Part shown: positions 43,438-52,018 of the stretch, one piece after another
Layout of the letters: the number at the start of each line of letters is the position of its first letter
Numbering within the stretch: the first letter of the stretch is position 1
Assembly (NCBI RefSeq): GCF_036242395.1
Contig: NZ_CP108458.1
Location: forward strand, 8,122,001 to 8,186,000
Length of the DNA stretch: 64,000 bases
Direction: 5' to 3'
From: Kitasatospora sp. NBC_01266
GTDB lineage: Bacteria > Actinomycetota > Actinomycetes > Streptomycetales > Streptomycetaceae
The notes under the pieces: generated by a model
What the model saw: the letters and a program-made list of their open reading frames with translations, nothing else
Told to the model about the DNA's origin: nothing
Databases searched by the model: none
Program-made: the position numbers and the translations under genes

Positions 43438-44381
43438 ACGGGCCGCCGAGCGTGCTGCTGGTGCCGGGGATCGGCTCGCTGGTGCCCGGCAGCCTCGCGC
43501 CCTACGCCGACCGGTGGCAGGTGCGCGAGGTGCTGGCCGGGCTGGCGGCGCTGCCGCCGGGCGGGGCGGCGGCCGAGCTGCTCACCCGAACCGGTGCGGG
43601 AGCCGGTGCCCGAGCCGGCGCTGGACCTGGTGCCCGAGCCGGCGCTGGTGCCGCGCCGCAGTCGGACGAGGCGGTGGCCCAGCTGGCCGGCTATGCGCAG
43701 GCCGTCGCGTTCTGCGCGCTGGCCGAGCCCCGGGTGACGGTGGCACGGACGCCGCTGCTCCTCGGGCACAGCCTCGGTGAGCTCGCCGCCTTCGCCGCCG
43801 CCGGTGTGTTGACGGTCGGTGACGGGGCCCGCCTGCTGCTGGCCGGCCTGCGGCTGCGGGACGAGCTGGGGCTGCCGGCGGGCGGGCTGCTGGCGCTGCG
43901 GCTGCCGGCCGCCGCGACCCGGCGGCTGCTGGTCCGGGTTGCCCTGCCCGGGCTGGCCCTGGCCTGCGACAACGGGCCGGAGCAGTGCGTGGTCAGCGGG
44001 CCGCGCCCGGCCGTCGTGGCGCTCGCGGCGCTGGTCCGGGCCGAGGCCGTCCGGTGCAGCCTGCTGCCCACCGGCACGCTCTTCCACAGCCCCGAGCTGG
44101 CGCCGGTGGCGCGAGGGGTCCGGGCGCTGGCCGGGACGGTGGAGTTCCGGACGCCCCGAGTGCGGGTGCACGACCCGCTGACCGGCCGGGAGTACCGGTC
44201 GGCGGCCGAGTTCCGGGACGGCGTCACCCACCACCTGGTGCGCCCGGTGCCGTTCCGCTGCTGCGTGGCCCGGCTGCGGGCGGCGGGCGTCGCCGACTTC
44301 GTGGAGGCGGGGCCACGGGCGCTGCTCGGCCGGCTGGTGGCCGGGCAGCGCGGCGCGGCGGGGTGCGTCAGGCCGGGCTGA
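43434..44381 (+). CDS. Malonyl-type acyltransferase
   Basis: 315 residues of the FabD/AT fold: VLLVPGIGSL at the N-terminus, nucleophile in LLGHSLGELAAFAAAG (Ser about 106), later CVVSGPRPAV and LFHSPELAPVARG (active His). A low-complexity insert of Gly/Ala/Arg (about 53-72) made from GCCGGTGC-like repeats separates the first strand from the catalytic part. GTG start overlaps the KS stop (GTGA). The role is to load extender or starter units on the adjacent ACP. Acyl specificity not determined. Confidence 0.83.
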   Translation: MNGPPSVLLVPGIGSLVPGSLAPYADRWQVREVLAGLAALPPGGAAAELLTRTGAGAGARAGAGPGARAGAGAAPQSDEAVAQLAGYAQAVAFCALAEPRVTVARTPLLLGHSLGELAAFAAAGVLTVGDGARLLLAGLRLRDELGLPAGGLLALRLPAAATRRLLVRVALPGLALACDNGPEQCVVSGPRPAVVALAALVRAEAVRCSLLPTGTLFHSPELAPVARGVRALAGTVEFRTPRVRVHDPLTGREYRSAAEFRDGVTHHLVRPVPFRCCVARLRAAGVADFVEAGPRALLGRLVAGQRGAAGCVRPG

Positions 44382-44386
44382 GAAGC

Positions 44387-44456
44387 TGCGGCGCGCGGCC
44401 TGCGGCGCGTGGCCTGAGGCGCGTGGTCTCTGGTGCGTGGCCGCTGGCGCGTCGTC
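44387..44456. repeat. Five imperfect 14-bp tandem repeats filling a convergent gap
   Basis: Units TGCGGCGCGCGGCC, TGCGGCGCGTGGCC, TGAGGCGCGTGGTC, TCTGGTGCGTGGCC and GCTGGCGCGTCGTC follow each other exactly every 14 bp from 44387. They occupy the whole space between the acyltransferase stop and the convergent SDR stop. No hairpin terminator is evident here. Confidence 0.65.
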
Positions 44457-45348
44457 AGGCCGGGCCGAACGGGCTGGGCGGCTTGGGGATGCCGGACAGA
44501 CCGCCGTCGGGGACCGAGACGCCGCCGTCCAGCAGCAGGGCCTGGCCGGTCAGGTAGCCGGCGGCGGGGGAGGCCAGGAAGAGCGCGGCGGCGGCCACCT
44601 CCTCGGGGTCGGCCCAGCGGCCGAGCGGGACGTGGGCCAGTAGCCAGTCGCTGAGCGGGCCGTTGGTGTGCGCGAAGGCCGTCATGTCGGTGCGGGTCCA
44701 CCCCGGGCAGAGCGCGTTCACCCGGATGCCCTGGCGGGCCCAGCCGACCGCCAGGCTGCGGGCCAGTGAGATCTGGGCGGCCTTGGACGCCGCGTACGCC
44801 TCCATCATGGGCGTGCCGATCACCCCGGCCAGCGAGGACATCAGCACCAGGCTGGCGGTGTCCCTTGTCGTGCCCCTGGCCTCACCGCTCGCCGCGCTTG
44901 CCGCACTCGCCGCGCTCGTCGCCAGGTGCCGGTGGGCGTGGCGGCAGAGCGCCGCCGTGGCGTTCAGATTGACCGCCAGCACCTCGTCCCAGGCCTGCTG
45001 AGGCAGCAGCTGAAGCGGCGTCAGCAGCGGGGTGCCGTCCGGCAGTGAGGGCAGGATGCCGGCGTTGTGCACCACCACGTCCAGGCCGCCGAGCAGCCGG
45101 GCCGCCTCGTCGACCACCCAGCCGGGCTCGTCGGGCACGGCCAGGTCGCCGGGCACCAGCACCGCGCTGGCGCCGAGCGCCGCGACCTGCTCGGCGGTCG
45201 CCTTCAGCGCCTGCTCGCTGCGGGCGCTCAGCGCCAGCTGGGCGCCCGCCTGTGCGAAGGCGAGGGCCACCGCGCGGCCGATCCCGCGCGAGGCACCGGT
45301 GATCAGCGCGCGGGTGTGGTCGAGGCGGAAGCTGTCGAGCGTGTTCAT
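44455..45348 (-). CDS. SDR family ketoreductase
   Basis: 297 residues. Cofactor motif LITGASRGIGRAVALAFA, VVHNAGILP, Ser in LMSSLAGVIG, catalytic YAASK (Tyr about 195) and PGWTRTDM. It resembles FabG-type 3-oxoacyl-ACP reductases. A low-complexity insert (ATSAASAASAASGEARG, about 159-175) is absent from usual FabG. In this cluster it would reduce the beta-keto group formed by the ketosynthases. GAGGAGTC-type site precedes the ATG. It is 24 nt downstream of the KAS III gene and so probably the last gene of the minus-strand operon. Confidence 0.87.
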   Translation of the reverse strand: MNTLDSFRLDHTRALITGASRGIGRAVALAFAQAGAQLALSARSEQALKATAEQVAALGASAVLVPGDLAVPDEPGWVVDEAARLLGGLDVVVHNAGILPSLPDGTPLLTPLQLLPQQAWDEVLAVNLNATAALCRHAHRHLATSAASAASAASGEARGTTRDTASLVLMSSLAGVIGTPMMEAYAASKAAQISLARSLAVGWARQGIRVNALCPGWTRTDMTAFAHTNGPLSDWLLAHVPLGRWADPEEVAAAALFLASPAAGYLTGQALLLDGGVSVPDGGLSGIPKPPSPFGPA

Positions 45349-45362
45349 CCGGGACTCCTCGC

Positions 45363-45406
45363 AGTCAGTCAGTCAGTCGGTCGGTCGGTCAGTCGGTCGG
45401 TCAGTC
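45363..45406. repeat. Tetranucleotide microsatellite at the KAS III 3' end
   Basis: Eleven uninterrupted copies of (A/G)GTC span 45363-45406, i.e. GAC(C/T) on the coding strand. It contains the KAS III stop codon and encodes the PTDR-type repeat at that protein's C-terminus. Gain or loss of one 4-bp unit would shift the frame of the tail. Confidence 0.85.
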
Positions 45407-46455
45407 GGTGGCAGGGCGATGGCCGGGGCGCCGGTCCAGGTCAGCAGGGTCCTGCCCCAGGTCAGGCCGGCCCCGAAGACGCAGATCAGCACCTTGGCCC
45501 CGACGGGCAGCGCTCGCGCGGCGGCGGCCGAGGCGAGCGCGAACGGCGCCGAGGCGGCTCCGATGTTGCCGGTCCGGTCCCCGGTGACGATCAACCGATC
45601 GTCCGGGATGCCGAGTTCGGCGCCGAGCCGGCGCAGCAGCACCGGGTTGGGCTGGTGGGCGATGACGGCGTCGAGCGCGTCGAGTTTCAGCCCGTGCTCC
45701 GCCAGGCACTCGGCGACCAGGCGCGGGAAGACCGCCGTGATGAAGTCGCGCACCGCCCGGCCGTCCATCTGGATGTGATGGCCGCCGTCGGCCAGGGTGG
45801 CCGGTCCGGCGGGCCGCCGGCTGCCGCCCGCCGGGATCAGCACGTGGTGGGCGCCCCGGCCGTCCGAGCCGAGCCGGAAGCCGTGGAATCCGGCGCCCCG
45901 GGCCACCGGGCCGAGCACGGCCGCCGCCGCGCCGTCGGCGAAGAGCACGGCGGTGCCGCGATTCGCCGGGTCGATGAACTTGGAGTAGGCCTCGACACCC
46001 ACCACGGCGGCGTACCCGGCCCCGGGGTCGGCGGCCAGCCAGTCGTGGGCGACCTTGGTGGCGAAGAGCCAGCCGGAGCAGGCGGCGCTCACGTCCAGCG
46101 CGGTCGCCTGCTCGGCCGCCAGCAGGGCCTGTACCCGGCAGGCGGTGGCCGGGCCCAGCTCGTCCGGCGTGGAGGTGGCGACGATCAGCAGCCCGAGATC
46201 CGCCGGGCCGATCCCGGCGGCCAGGCAGGCGGCCCGGACGGCTTGGGCGGCCAGGTCGGAGGCGGCCTGGTCGGGGGCGGCGACATGGCGCCGGCGCACC
46301 CCGGTCCGCTCGGCGATCCAGTCGGCGCTGACCCCGGCCGCGGCGGCCACCGCCTCGTTGCCGCGCACCTCGGCGGGCAGGTAGCTGCCCATGCCGAGGA
46401 TGCCGATGGGCCCGCCGTCGGCCGGGCTGGGCGAGTTGGCCGGGTCCGGGGTCAT
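45373..46455 (-). CDS. FabH-like beta-ketoacyl-ACP synthase III
   Basis: 360 residues of the thiolase fold. The Cys is in DVSAACSGWLFA (about 125), His in IAHQPN (about 265) and Asn in TGDRTGNIGAAS (about 295), completing the FabH triad. The N-terminus (IGILGMGSYLPAEVRGNEAVA) is typical. It should start chains from an acyl-CoA. Usual length is about 340; the extra tail LPPTDRPTDRPTD is encoded by a tetranucleotide repeat. ATG overlaps the stop of the acyl-CoA dehydrogenase gene (ATGA), so AT-like, dehydrogenase and KAS III genes form a coupled chain. Confidence 0.9.
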   Translation of the reverse strand: MTPDPANSPSPADGGPIGILGMGSYLPAEVRGNEAVAAAAGVSADWIAERTGVRRRHVAAPDQAASDLAAQAVRAACLAAGIGPADLGLLIVATSTPDELGPATACRVQALLAAEQATALDVSAACSGWLFATKVAHDWLAADPGAGYAAVVGVEAYSKFIDPANRGTAVLFADGAAAAVLGPVARGAGFHGFRLGSDGRGAHHVLIPAGGSRRPAGPATLADGGHHIQMDGRAVRDFITAVFPRLVAECLAEHGLKLDALDAVIAHQPNPVLLRRLGAELGIPDDRLIVTGDRTGNIGAASAPFALASAAAARALPVGAKVLICVFGAGLTWGRTLLTWTGAPAIALPPTDRPTDRPTD

Positions 46456-48455
46456 CGGGCACCTCGCGACCAGTCGAGCGCGGCGACCAGCGCGGCGGGG
46501 TAGTCGGGTGCGCCGAGCGGGACGTCGGCCTGGGTGGCGCCCGGGTCGAGGGCTTCGGCGATCGCGGGCAGGACCGGGGCCAGCTGGTCGCAGAGGCGGT
46601 CCATGGCGGTGGGCAACTGCCGCACCGCCTCGGGGGTGAGCAGCCCGGTGGCGAGCAGCGGTCCGGCCAGGCGGCGGGCCTGGACCAGGCCGTGCAGTGC
46701 GGCGAGGGCGGAGAGCGGGTCGTGGGCGTCGCCCGGGACGAGCCGGTCGGTGACCGCGTCGGCTGCCAGGGCCTGGGCGGCCACCTCGCCGAGTCGCAGC
46801 GCCTGGTCCAGCAGCGGGTTCCACAGCGTCAGGCCGGTTGCCCCGTCGGCTTGGTGGCGCCGCAGGTCGGTGCGGAGCTCGACGGCCAGGCGGTGCCGCA
46901 GCGTGGCGACGGTGCCCGGCCACCAGGCCGGGTCGGTGGGGTCGGCCGGGGGTGGCGGCGGCACCGGCCCAGGCGGCTGCTCGGCCTGTGCGCGGCCGGC
47001 GTCGAGCAGGATCAGCGTGTTGTCCCCGCCTGCGTTCTCGAACGCCCGGGCCAGGCCCAGGTAGCCGGAGAGCCGGTTGACCGCGAAGAAGCCGGACACC
47101 CCGCAGCGGTGTTGGCACTCGCCGACCAGCCGCGCGGTGGCCCGGGTGGCCAGCGCCTTGTGCAGGGCCAGCGACGGGTCGACGGCCGCCCAGGGCGAGA
47201 AGGTCATGGCGTGCGGCGCCCCGGGTCCGGCCGCCGCCCGGGTACCGGCACCGGCACCGTCGGCGGCCGGGGGAGCCGCCGTCCAGCAGCCGAGCGCCGC
47301 CTGCGCCGCCCGGCGCAGCGCGAAGGCCTCGGCCAACGCCCCGATCACGGCGTGCTGCTGGGTCCGGTAGGCCAGCACCGGCGCGCCGGGCGCCAGCGAG
47401 CCGTGCGAGCGCCGGGTCGCGCTGAACCGCCAGCTGAGGACGGCGCTTCGGGCGGCCAGCGCGGCCATCGCGGACGGCAGCGTGGCCCAGAGTGCCTGGC
47501 CGACGCCCAGTGTCCGCCGCAGCCGGGCCTGGGGGCCGCCGACCGGATCGTGCAGGGTCCCGTCGGCGGCCAGCGTGGCACCGTCCCGCAGCCAGCTGCG
47601 GTACGGCAGTCGCAGGTGCTGGAACCGCACGGCGGCGTAGGGCAGCGGCAGCGCGTCGAGCGTGATCGGGGTGGAGATCGACACCCCGGGCACCCGGCGG
47701 CCCCGCTCGTCGGTGAGGTCGACCAGGAACGAGAAGACTCCCGAGTCCCGATCGCCGCAGATCAGCCGGGCGCAGACGGCGGCCTTCTGCGGCAGCCCCC
47801 GGGCGGCGACGGAGGAGAACTTGGCGGCCCGCAGGTCGGGCGTGTGCAGCGTGAACTCGCGTGCCACCGGGTCGAATCGGGCTGTGGTGCGGGTGCCCAG
47901 GTGGCTGCTCGCGTCGCCCAGCTCGGTCACCAGGAACGACCCCTTGGCGTGGGCGTGCGCGAGCTCCCCGCCGGGGTCGGCGTCGGGCGAACCCAGCAGC
48001 GCCACCGAGCCGGCGCACAGGATGTAGTGGGAGAGGAAGGTCTGGTAGAGCGGCGGGTCGGCCAGCGCCGTGGCCGCGCTGAGTGCGGCCAGCAGGGCGG
48101 GGTCGGCGAACACCTCGGCGGCCGGCGGGAGCGTGGCCGCGAGTTGACGGAGCGTCAGATGGGCGCTGAGGTCGTCGGCCAGCGGGTGCGGTTCGGCGGC
48201 GAGCCGGCGGCCTGTCAGCAGCTCGGCGAGGCGTTCACCGAGGTTCTCGGTGAGCTTCGCGGTGAGCTTCGCGGTGAGGCTCTCGGCGGGGTTCCCGGTG
48301 AGGCGCTCGGTGAGCTGCTCGGTGAGATTCGTGGTGGGCTTCGTGGCGAGGCTCTCGACCGGCTTCCCGGTGCGTTCGAACTGGTCCATCGGATCCGGTC
48401 TTCCGCTCAGGGCTGTCTGGGCTGTCTGGGGTGTCAGGGCTGTCATGGCAGTCAC
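46452..48455 (-). CDS. Acyl-CoA dehydrogenase/oxidase-family flavoprotein
   Basis: 667 residues. The acyl-CoA oxidase-type architecture is suggested by the length and by FLVTELGDASSHLGTRTTARFDPVAREFTLHTP, which is the FAD-binding ELGHGSN-type motif, and by VGVSISTPIT-like mid-strands and a long C-terminal helical half (GECQHRCGVSGFFAVNRLSGYLG). Unusual N-terminus: residues about 40-80 are a run of L-T-x-x tetrapeptides (NLTEQLTERLTG, LTAKLTAKLTENL). The start is supported by the ATGA overlap with the acyltransferase-like gene; a later Met at 48389 is an alternative. It probably introduces a double bond into an acyl chain. Poly-Pro insert near residue 505. Confidence 0.78.
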   Translation of the reverse strand: MTAMTALTPQTAQTALSGRPDPMDQFERTGKPVESLATKPTTNLTEQLTERLTGNPAESLTAKLTAKLTENLGERLAELLTGRRLAAEPHPLADDLSAHLTLRQLAATLPPAAEVFADPALLAALSAATALADPPLYQTFLSHYILCAGSVALLGSPDADPGGELAHAHAKGSFLVTELGDASSHLGTRTTARFDPVAREFTLHTPDLRAAKFSSVAARGLPQKAAVCARLICGDRDSGVFSFLVDLTDERGRRVPGVSISTPITLDALPLPYAAVRFQHLRLPYRSWLRDGATLAADGTLHDPVGGPQARLRRTLGVGQALWATLPSAMAALAARSAVLSWRFSATRRSHGSLAPGAPVLAYRTQQHAVIGALAEAFALRRAAQAALGCWTAAPPAADGAGAGTRAAAGPGAPHAMTFSPWAAVDPSLALHKALATRATARLVGECQHRCGVSGFFAVNRLSGYLGLARAFENAGGDNTLILLDAGRAQAEQPPGPVPPPPPADPTDPAWWPGTVATLRHRLAVELRTDLRRHQADGATGLTLWNPLLDQALRLGEVAAQALAADAVTDRLVPGDAHDPLSALAALHGLVQARRLAGPLLATGLLTPEAVRQLPTAMDRLCDQLAPVLPAIAEALDPGATQADVPLGAPDYPAALVAALDWSRGAR

Positions 48456-49474
48456 GGCCGTCTTCTGCGCACGGGGTCGGTCCGCGCGGCGATGCCGCCG
48501 TCGCCGATCGGGCCGGGGGAGCCGGCGAAGTTCGACTCGGCCACCGGTGCGCGGACTTCGGCGGTCGGCAGCACGCGTCGGACGCTGCCGCTGAGCGCCT
48601 GCCCGGTGCCGGTCTCCAGGACGAGCGTCCCCGGTCCGGCCGCCTGGCGCAGGACCGTTGGCACATCGGCCGGGCGGGTCAGGCAGTTCGCCAGCGCGCG
48701 CGGCAGGTCACTCGCCGGGGTGTAGGCGCGGCCGGCCACCGCCGAGTGCACGGGCAGCCGCAGCGGTGCGAACGGCAGCGAACGGGCGTAGGACTCGAAC
48801 TCGGCGGCCTGCCGGTGCAGTTCCGGATGGTGCGCGCGGAACGGCAGTCGCAGTCGGGCGGTCTCGATCCCCGCCGCCCGGGCCGCCCGTTCGGCGCCGA
48901 GCAGGGCTGCCGACGGTCCGGACACCACGGTCTCGCCGGGGTCGTTGACACAGGCGACGACCACCTCGCGGGTGCCGCACCGGGCCAGCAGCGCGCGCAC
49001 CCGGGGAGCCGAGGCGTGCAGCACGGTCAGTCCGCCGTCCGCGCTGTGCAGCAACTGCCCCAGTCGGCAGGAGAGTCGGGCGCCGTCCGGCACGCTCAGC
49101 GCGCCGGCGGCGGTCAGCGCGGGGAGCTCGCCGAAGCTGACCGCGAGCAGCCGGTCGGCGGGCAGGCCGCGCACGCCCAGGGTCCGGTGGACCGCCAGGC
49201 AGACGCCGAACAGGGCGAGTTGGGCCGTCCCCGGTGCCTCGGCGGCCAGCTGGGCACCGGTCGGCGGGGCGGGCCCGAGCAGCCGGGGCCCGAGTGGCCG
49301 GACCCCGAACTGCGCGCCGGCCGGATCAGCGGCGCCGAACACCTCGGCCACCGCCGCCCGCAGTTGCGGCACCGTCGCCAGCGCGCGGGCCAGCGGGGAG
49401 AGCGGGAAGTCGCCCTGGCCGGGGAAGGTGTGGACGATCGGCCGCCGGACCGCGTGGCCACCGGGTCTGGGCAT
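48452..49474 (-). CDS. Acyltransferase-like protein with altered GHSxG motif
   Basis: 340 residues with AT fold markers: TFPGQGDFPLSPLARAL near the N-terminus, VVACVNDPGETVVSGPSAAL, and LRLPFRAHHPELHR for the second active-site region. The nucleophile motif reads LLAVSFGELPAL where GHSxGE is expected: Ser and Gly-Glu are kept, but Gly-His is replaced by Ala-Val. It may still be an acyl or thioester hydrolase, or a transferase with different specificity. AAGGAGCGG lies about 8 nt before the ATG. First gene of the four-gene minus-strand operon (AT-like, dehydrogenase, KAS III, SDR). Confidence 0.75.
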   Translation of the reverse strand: MPRPGGHAVRRPIVHTFPGQGDFPLSPLARALATVPQLRAAVAEVFGAADPAGAQFGVRPLGPRLLGPAPPTGAQLAAEAPGTAQLALFGVCLAVHRTLGVRGLPADRLLAVSFGELPALTAAGALSVPDGARLSCRLGQLLHSADGGLTVLHASAPRVRALLARCGTREVVVACVNDPGETVVSGPSAALLGAERAARAAGIETARLRLPFRAHHPELHRQAAEFESYARSLPFAPLRLPVHSAVAGRAYTPASDLPRALANCLTRPADVPTVLRQAAGPGTLVLETGTGQALSGSVRRVLPTAEVRAPVAESNFAGSPGPIGDGGIAARTDPVRRRRP

Positions 49475-49787
49475 GGCGACCGCTCCTTCGGGTGCGGGGT
49501 TGGCCGGGCTGATGTCGCCCAGCCAACAGCAGCCTCGCGGTGCCGGCGAGACGGGAGCCCGGGTGGGGGTGTTGAACGCGGGTGAGTGTTGCGCAAGCTG
49601 TGCTGACGGCCCGTCAGGCCGCCTCGCCCCGGCGCACCGCCGGATCGCCGACGTGGTGACTCTCAGCGGTGCACGCCGTCCGTTCCCCTCGCGCGCCGCT
49701 CGCGCCGTGCTCCCTGCAGGTACCACCCTGGGGTATCGGGCGGAGCATGCCGACCGTCCCCCGCCGACCGGCTTGAGGAGATCAGCG
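49475..49787. promoter_or_regulatory. Divergent region with inverted repeat
   Basis: A 313-nt gap between the acyltransferase-like operon and the HTH regulator. The dyad TTGGCcGGGC (49500-49509) / GCCCaGCCAA (49517-49526), with one mismatch, lies 26 nt upstream of the minus-strand ATG and could be an operator for the divergent regulator. No gene was seen in the gap. Confidence 0.45.
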
Positions 49788-51194
49788 ATGACCGGCACCC
49801 GGGCTCCCAACCAGTACCTGCGCGCGCTGCTGACCGAAGCCGGGTGGAGCGGTGCGGAGTTGGCCCGCGCCGTGAACCGGGCCGGGGCGGCCGACGGCCA
49901 CCGGTTCCGCTACGACCGCACCGCCGTCGCACACTGGCTCAGTGGCTCCTGCCCCGCCGCGCCCGTCCCGGCGCTGGTGGCCGAGGTGCTCTCCCGCGCG
50001 CTCGGCCGGCCGGTCACGGTGGCGGACACCCGGCTGGCCCGCCAGCCCGTCCGCACCCCGGGCCGAACCGAGCCGCCTGCCAGGGGTGCTGGGCAGGGGG
50101 CCGCCGAACCGCTCGGTGCGCAGCTGGCCCGACTGGCGGAAGCCGTCGCGGAGTCACCCGGCAGCACGGGTCCGGTCTACTCGCTCGCCCGCCGCCTGGT
50201 GCCCGCCTACCCCGCCCCGCCCGGAACCCGGCCGCTGCTGCCGTCCGCCGTACCCGGGGCGGCGGCCTCGCCGGGCGCGGCCCGGGTCGGTCGCGCCCAG
50301 CTGCGAGTGGCCCGGGAGTTGACGGCGTTCCTGCTCGCCGCCGAGGAGTCGCTGGGTGCCGCCTCCTGCCGTCCGGTGCTGTCCGGCCTGCTGGCCAGGG
50401 TGCTGCCCGAGTGGCTACGGGCCCCGGCCGCTCCCGCAGTGCGGCGCGAACTGCTGCTCTGCACCAGCCGGTTGTCCTATCTGGCCGGGTTCAGCTGCTT
50501 CGACAGCCGACGGCAGGGGGCGGCCCAGGCCTACTATCGGCTGGCCGGGGAACTGGCCGCCGAGGCGGCCGACCCCTGGCTGCACGCCACCGCGCTGCGC
50601 GGCCTGAGCGTGCAGGCCCACTACCTCGGCCGCCGTCGCTACGCGCGCGAACTGGCGGACGCCGCCGGTGCTCACCTGTCCGTTCTGACGTATCGTCAGC
50701 GAGCCTTCGTGCTCGGCCAGCAGGCGCTGGGCGCCGCCGACTGCGGTGACCGGGCGGCCGCCTTCGCCCACCTCGGCCGGGCCCAGCAGTGCCTGGAACG
50801 GGCAGAGCCCCCGGCGCCGGACCTCGGCGCCTACCACTGGTCCGCCTATGCCCACCAGGAGGCCGAGATGCTCGCCGCGCTCGGCGACACCGAAGGCGCG
50901 ATCCGCGCACTGACCCGCTCGGTGCGCGAACGCCCGCCCGCCGAGCGCCGCGCGCGTGCCGTCACCAACGCCCGCCTGGCCGGGCTCCTCCTCGACCGTG
51001 GGCAGCTCGACCACGCCTGTGTGCGCTGGCACGCCGTGCTGGACGACTACCCCCTGCTCAGCTCCGTCCGCCTGCGCACCGCCGTCAGCGCGATGCGCAC
51101 CAGGCTGCGCCCGCACTCGGGGAGTTCGGCGGTGCGGGTGCTGCTGAGCCGGGCGGCGACGGTGGCTGGAGGGGGGTTTGACGACAGGTCCTAG
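49788..51194 (+). CDS. XRE-like HTH regulator with TPR region
   Basis: 468 residues. The N-terminal 80 residues are an HTH segment (YLRALLTEAGWSGAELARAVN, then RYDRTAVAHWLSGS), as in the Streptomyces XRE-type regulators. From about 170 on the protein is helical with TPR-like repeats (RQGAAQAYYRLAGELAAEA, GDTEGAIRALTRSV). GAGGAGATCAGCG precedes the ATG. It is divergent from the acyltransferase-like operon and is probably its pathway regulator. The same gene type controls several secondary-metabolism loci; no ligand known. Confidence 0.8.
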   Translation: MTGTRAPNQYLRALLTEAGWSGAELARAVNRAGAADGHRFRYDRTAVAHWLSGSCPAAPVPALVAEVLSRALGRPVTVADTRLARQPVRTPGRTEPPARGAGQGAAEPLGAQLARLAEAVAESPGSTGPVYSLARRLVPAYPAPPGTRPLLPSAVPGAAASPGAARVGRAQLRVARELTAFLLAAEESLGAASCRPVLSGLLARVLPEWLRAPAAPAVRRELLLCTSRLSYLAGFSCFDSRRQGAAQAYYRLAGELAAEAADPWLHATALRGLSVQAHYLGRRRYARELADAAGAHLSVLTYRQRAFVLGQQALGAADCGDRAAAFAHLGRAQQCLERAEPPAPDLGAYHWSAYAHQEAEMLAALGDTEGAIRALTRSVRERPPAERRARAVTNARLAGLLLDRGQLDHACVRWHAVLDDYPLLSSVRLRTAVSAMRTRLRPHSGSSAVRVLLSRAATVAGGGFDDRS

Positions 51195-51203
51195 AGTGGC
51201 CGC

Positions 51204-51986
51204 ATGACGCGATTCGAGGGTTGTGGGGCGCTGGTGACCGGCGCGGGACAAGGGATCGGGGAAGCGACCGCGCGGCGGCTGGCAGCGGAGGGCGCGGGCG
51301 TGCTGGTCGTCGACCGGGAGGCGGAGCGGGCCGAGCGGGTGGCGCTGTCGATCCGTCAGGAGGGCGGCACGGCAGCGGCGTTCACCTGCGAGGTGGACGA
51401 GCGCGAGCAGGTCGGGGCGGCGGTGGCCGAGGCCGTGCGGGTGTTCGGCGGCCTGGCCGTGTTGGTCAACAACACCTATGCGTACCACCAGGAGCCGGCC
51501 CGCTTCGAGGAGCACGAGGACGAGGCCTGGTACGCGGACTTCGAGGGCTGCGTGCACGGCGCCTTCCGGTGCGTCCGGGCGGCGGTGCCGCACCTGGTGG
51601 CGGCCGGTGGGCGGGGCGCGATCGTCAACATCGGCTCGGTGAACGCCGAACGCCACTTCGGCGGGCACGGCTACAGCGCGGCCAAGGCCGCGCTGGCCTC
51701 GTTCACCCGCACCCTCGCCGTCGACCTGGCGCCCAGGGGAGTGCGGGTCAACCTGGTGGAACCGGGCACGATCGCCACCAGCACCTGGGACGACCGCCCC
51801 GAGGTGCTGCGGCGCGCGGCGACCCAGTACCCGCTGGGGCGGGTCGGCACCCCGCAGGACGTCGCCGGGGCCGTGGCCTTCCTCGCCTCGCCGGACGCGG
51901 CCTGGATCACCGGTGTCACGCTGCCGGTGGACGGCGGGCTGCTGGTGAGCAACCTGGGCCTGAACCGGGCGATGCGGGCGGAGTGA
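51204..51986 (+). CDS. SDR family oxidoreductase
   Basis: 260 residues. LVTGAGQGIGEATARRLAAEG at the N-terminus, the Asp in VVDREAERAE pointing to NAD(H), Ser in NIGSVNAERHF, catalytic YSAAK (Tyr about 156) and PGTIATSTW. The usual NNAG reads NNTYAY. It lies 10 nt after the regulator stop, so the two are cotranscribed. It may oxidise or reduce an intermediate of the fatty-acyl cluster. Confidence 0.87.
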   Translation: MTRFEGCGALVTGAGQGIGEATARRLAAEGAGVLVVDREAERAERVALSIRQEGGTAAAFTCEVDEREQVGAAVAEAVRVFGGLAVLVNNTYAYHQEPARFEEHEDEAWYADFEGCVHGAFRCVRAAVPHLVAAGGRGAIVNIGSVNAERHFGGHGYSAAKAALASFTRTLAVDLAPRGVRVNLVEPGTIATSTWDDRPEVLRRAATQYPLGRVGTPQDVAGAVAFLASPDAAWITGVTLPVDGGLLVSNLGLNRAMRAE

Positions 51987-52018
51987 GGCGGGGGCGGCGG
52001 CTCAGTTGAGGCACCGGT

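Noticed and set aside
45373-48018. Fusion of KAS III with an upstream domain on the minus strand
   Set aside because: The upstream part is a shadow frame of the acyl-CoA dehydrogenase gene; the ATGA overlap at 46452-46455 marks the true KAS III start.
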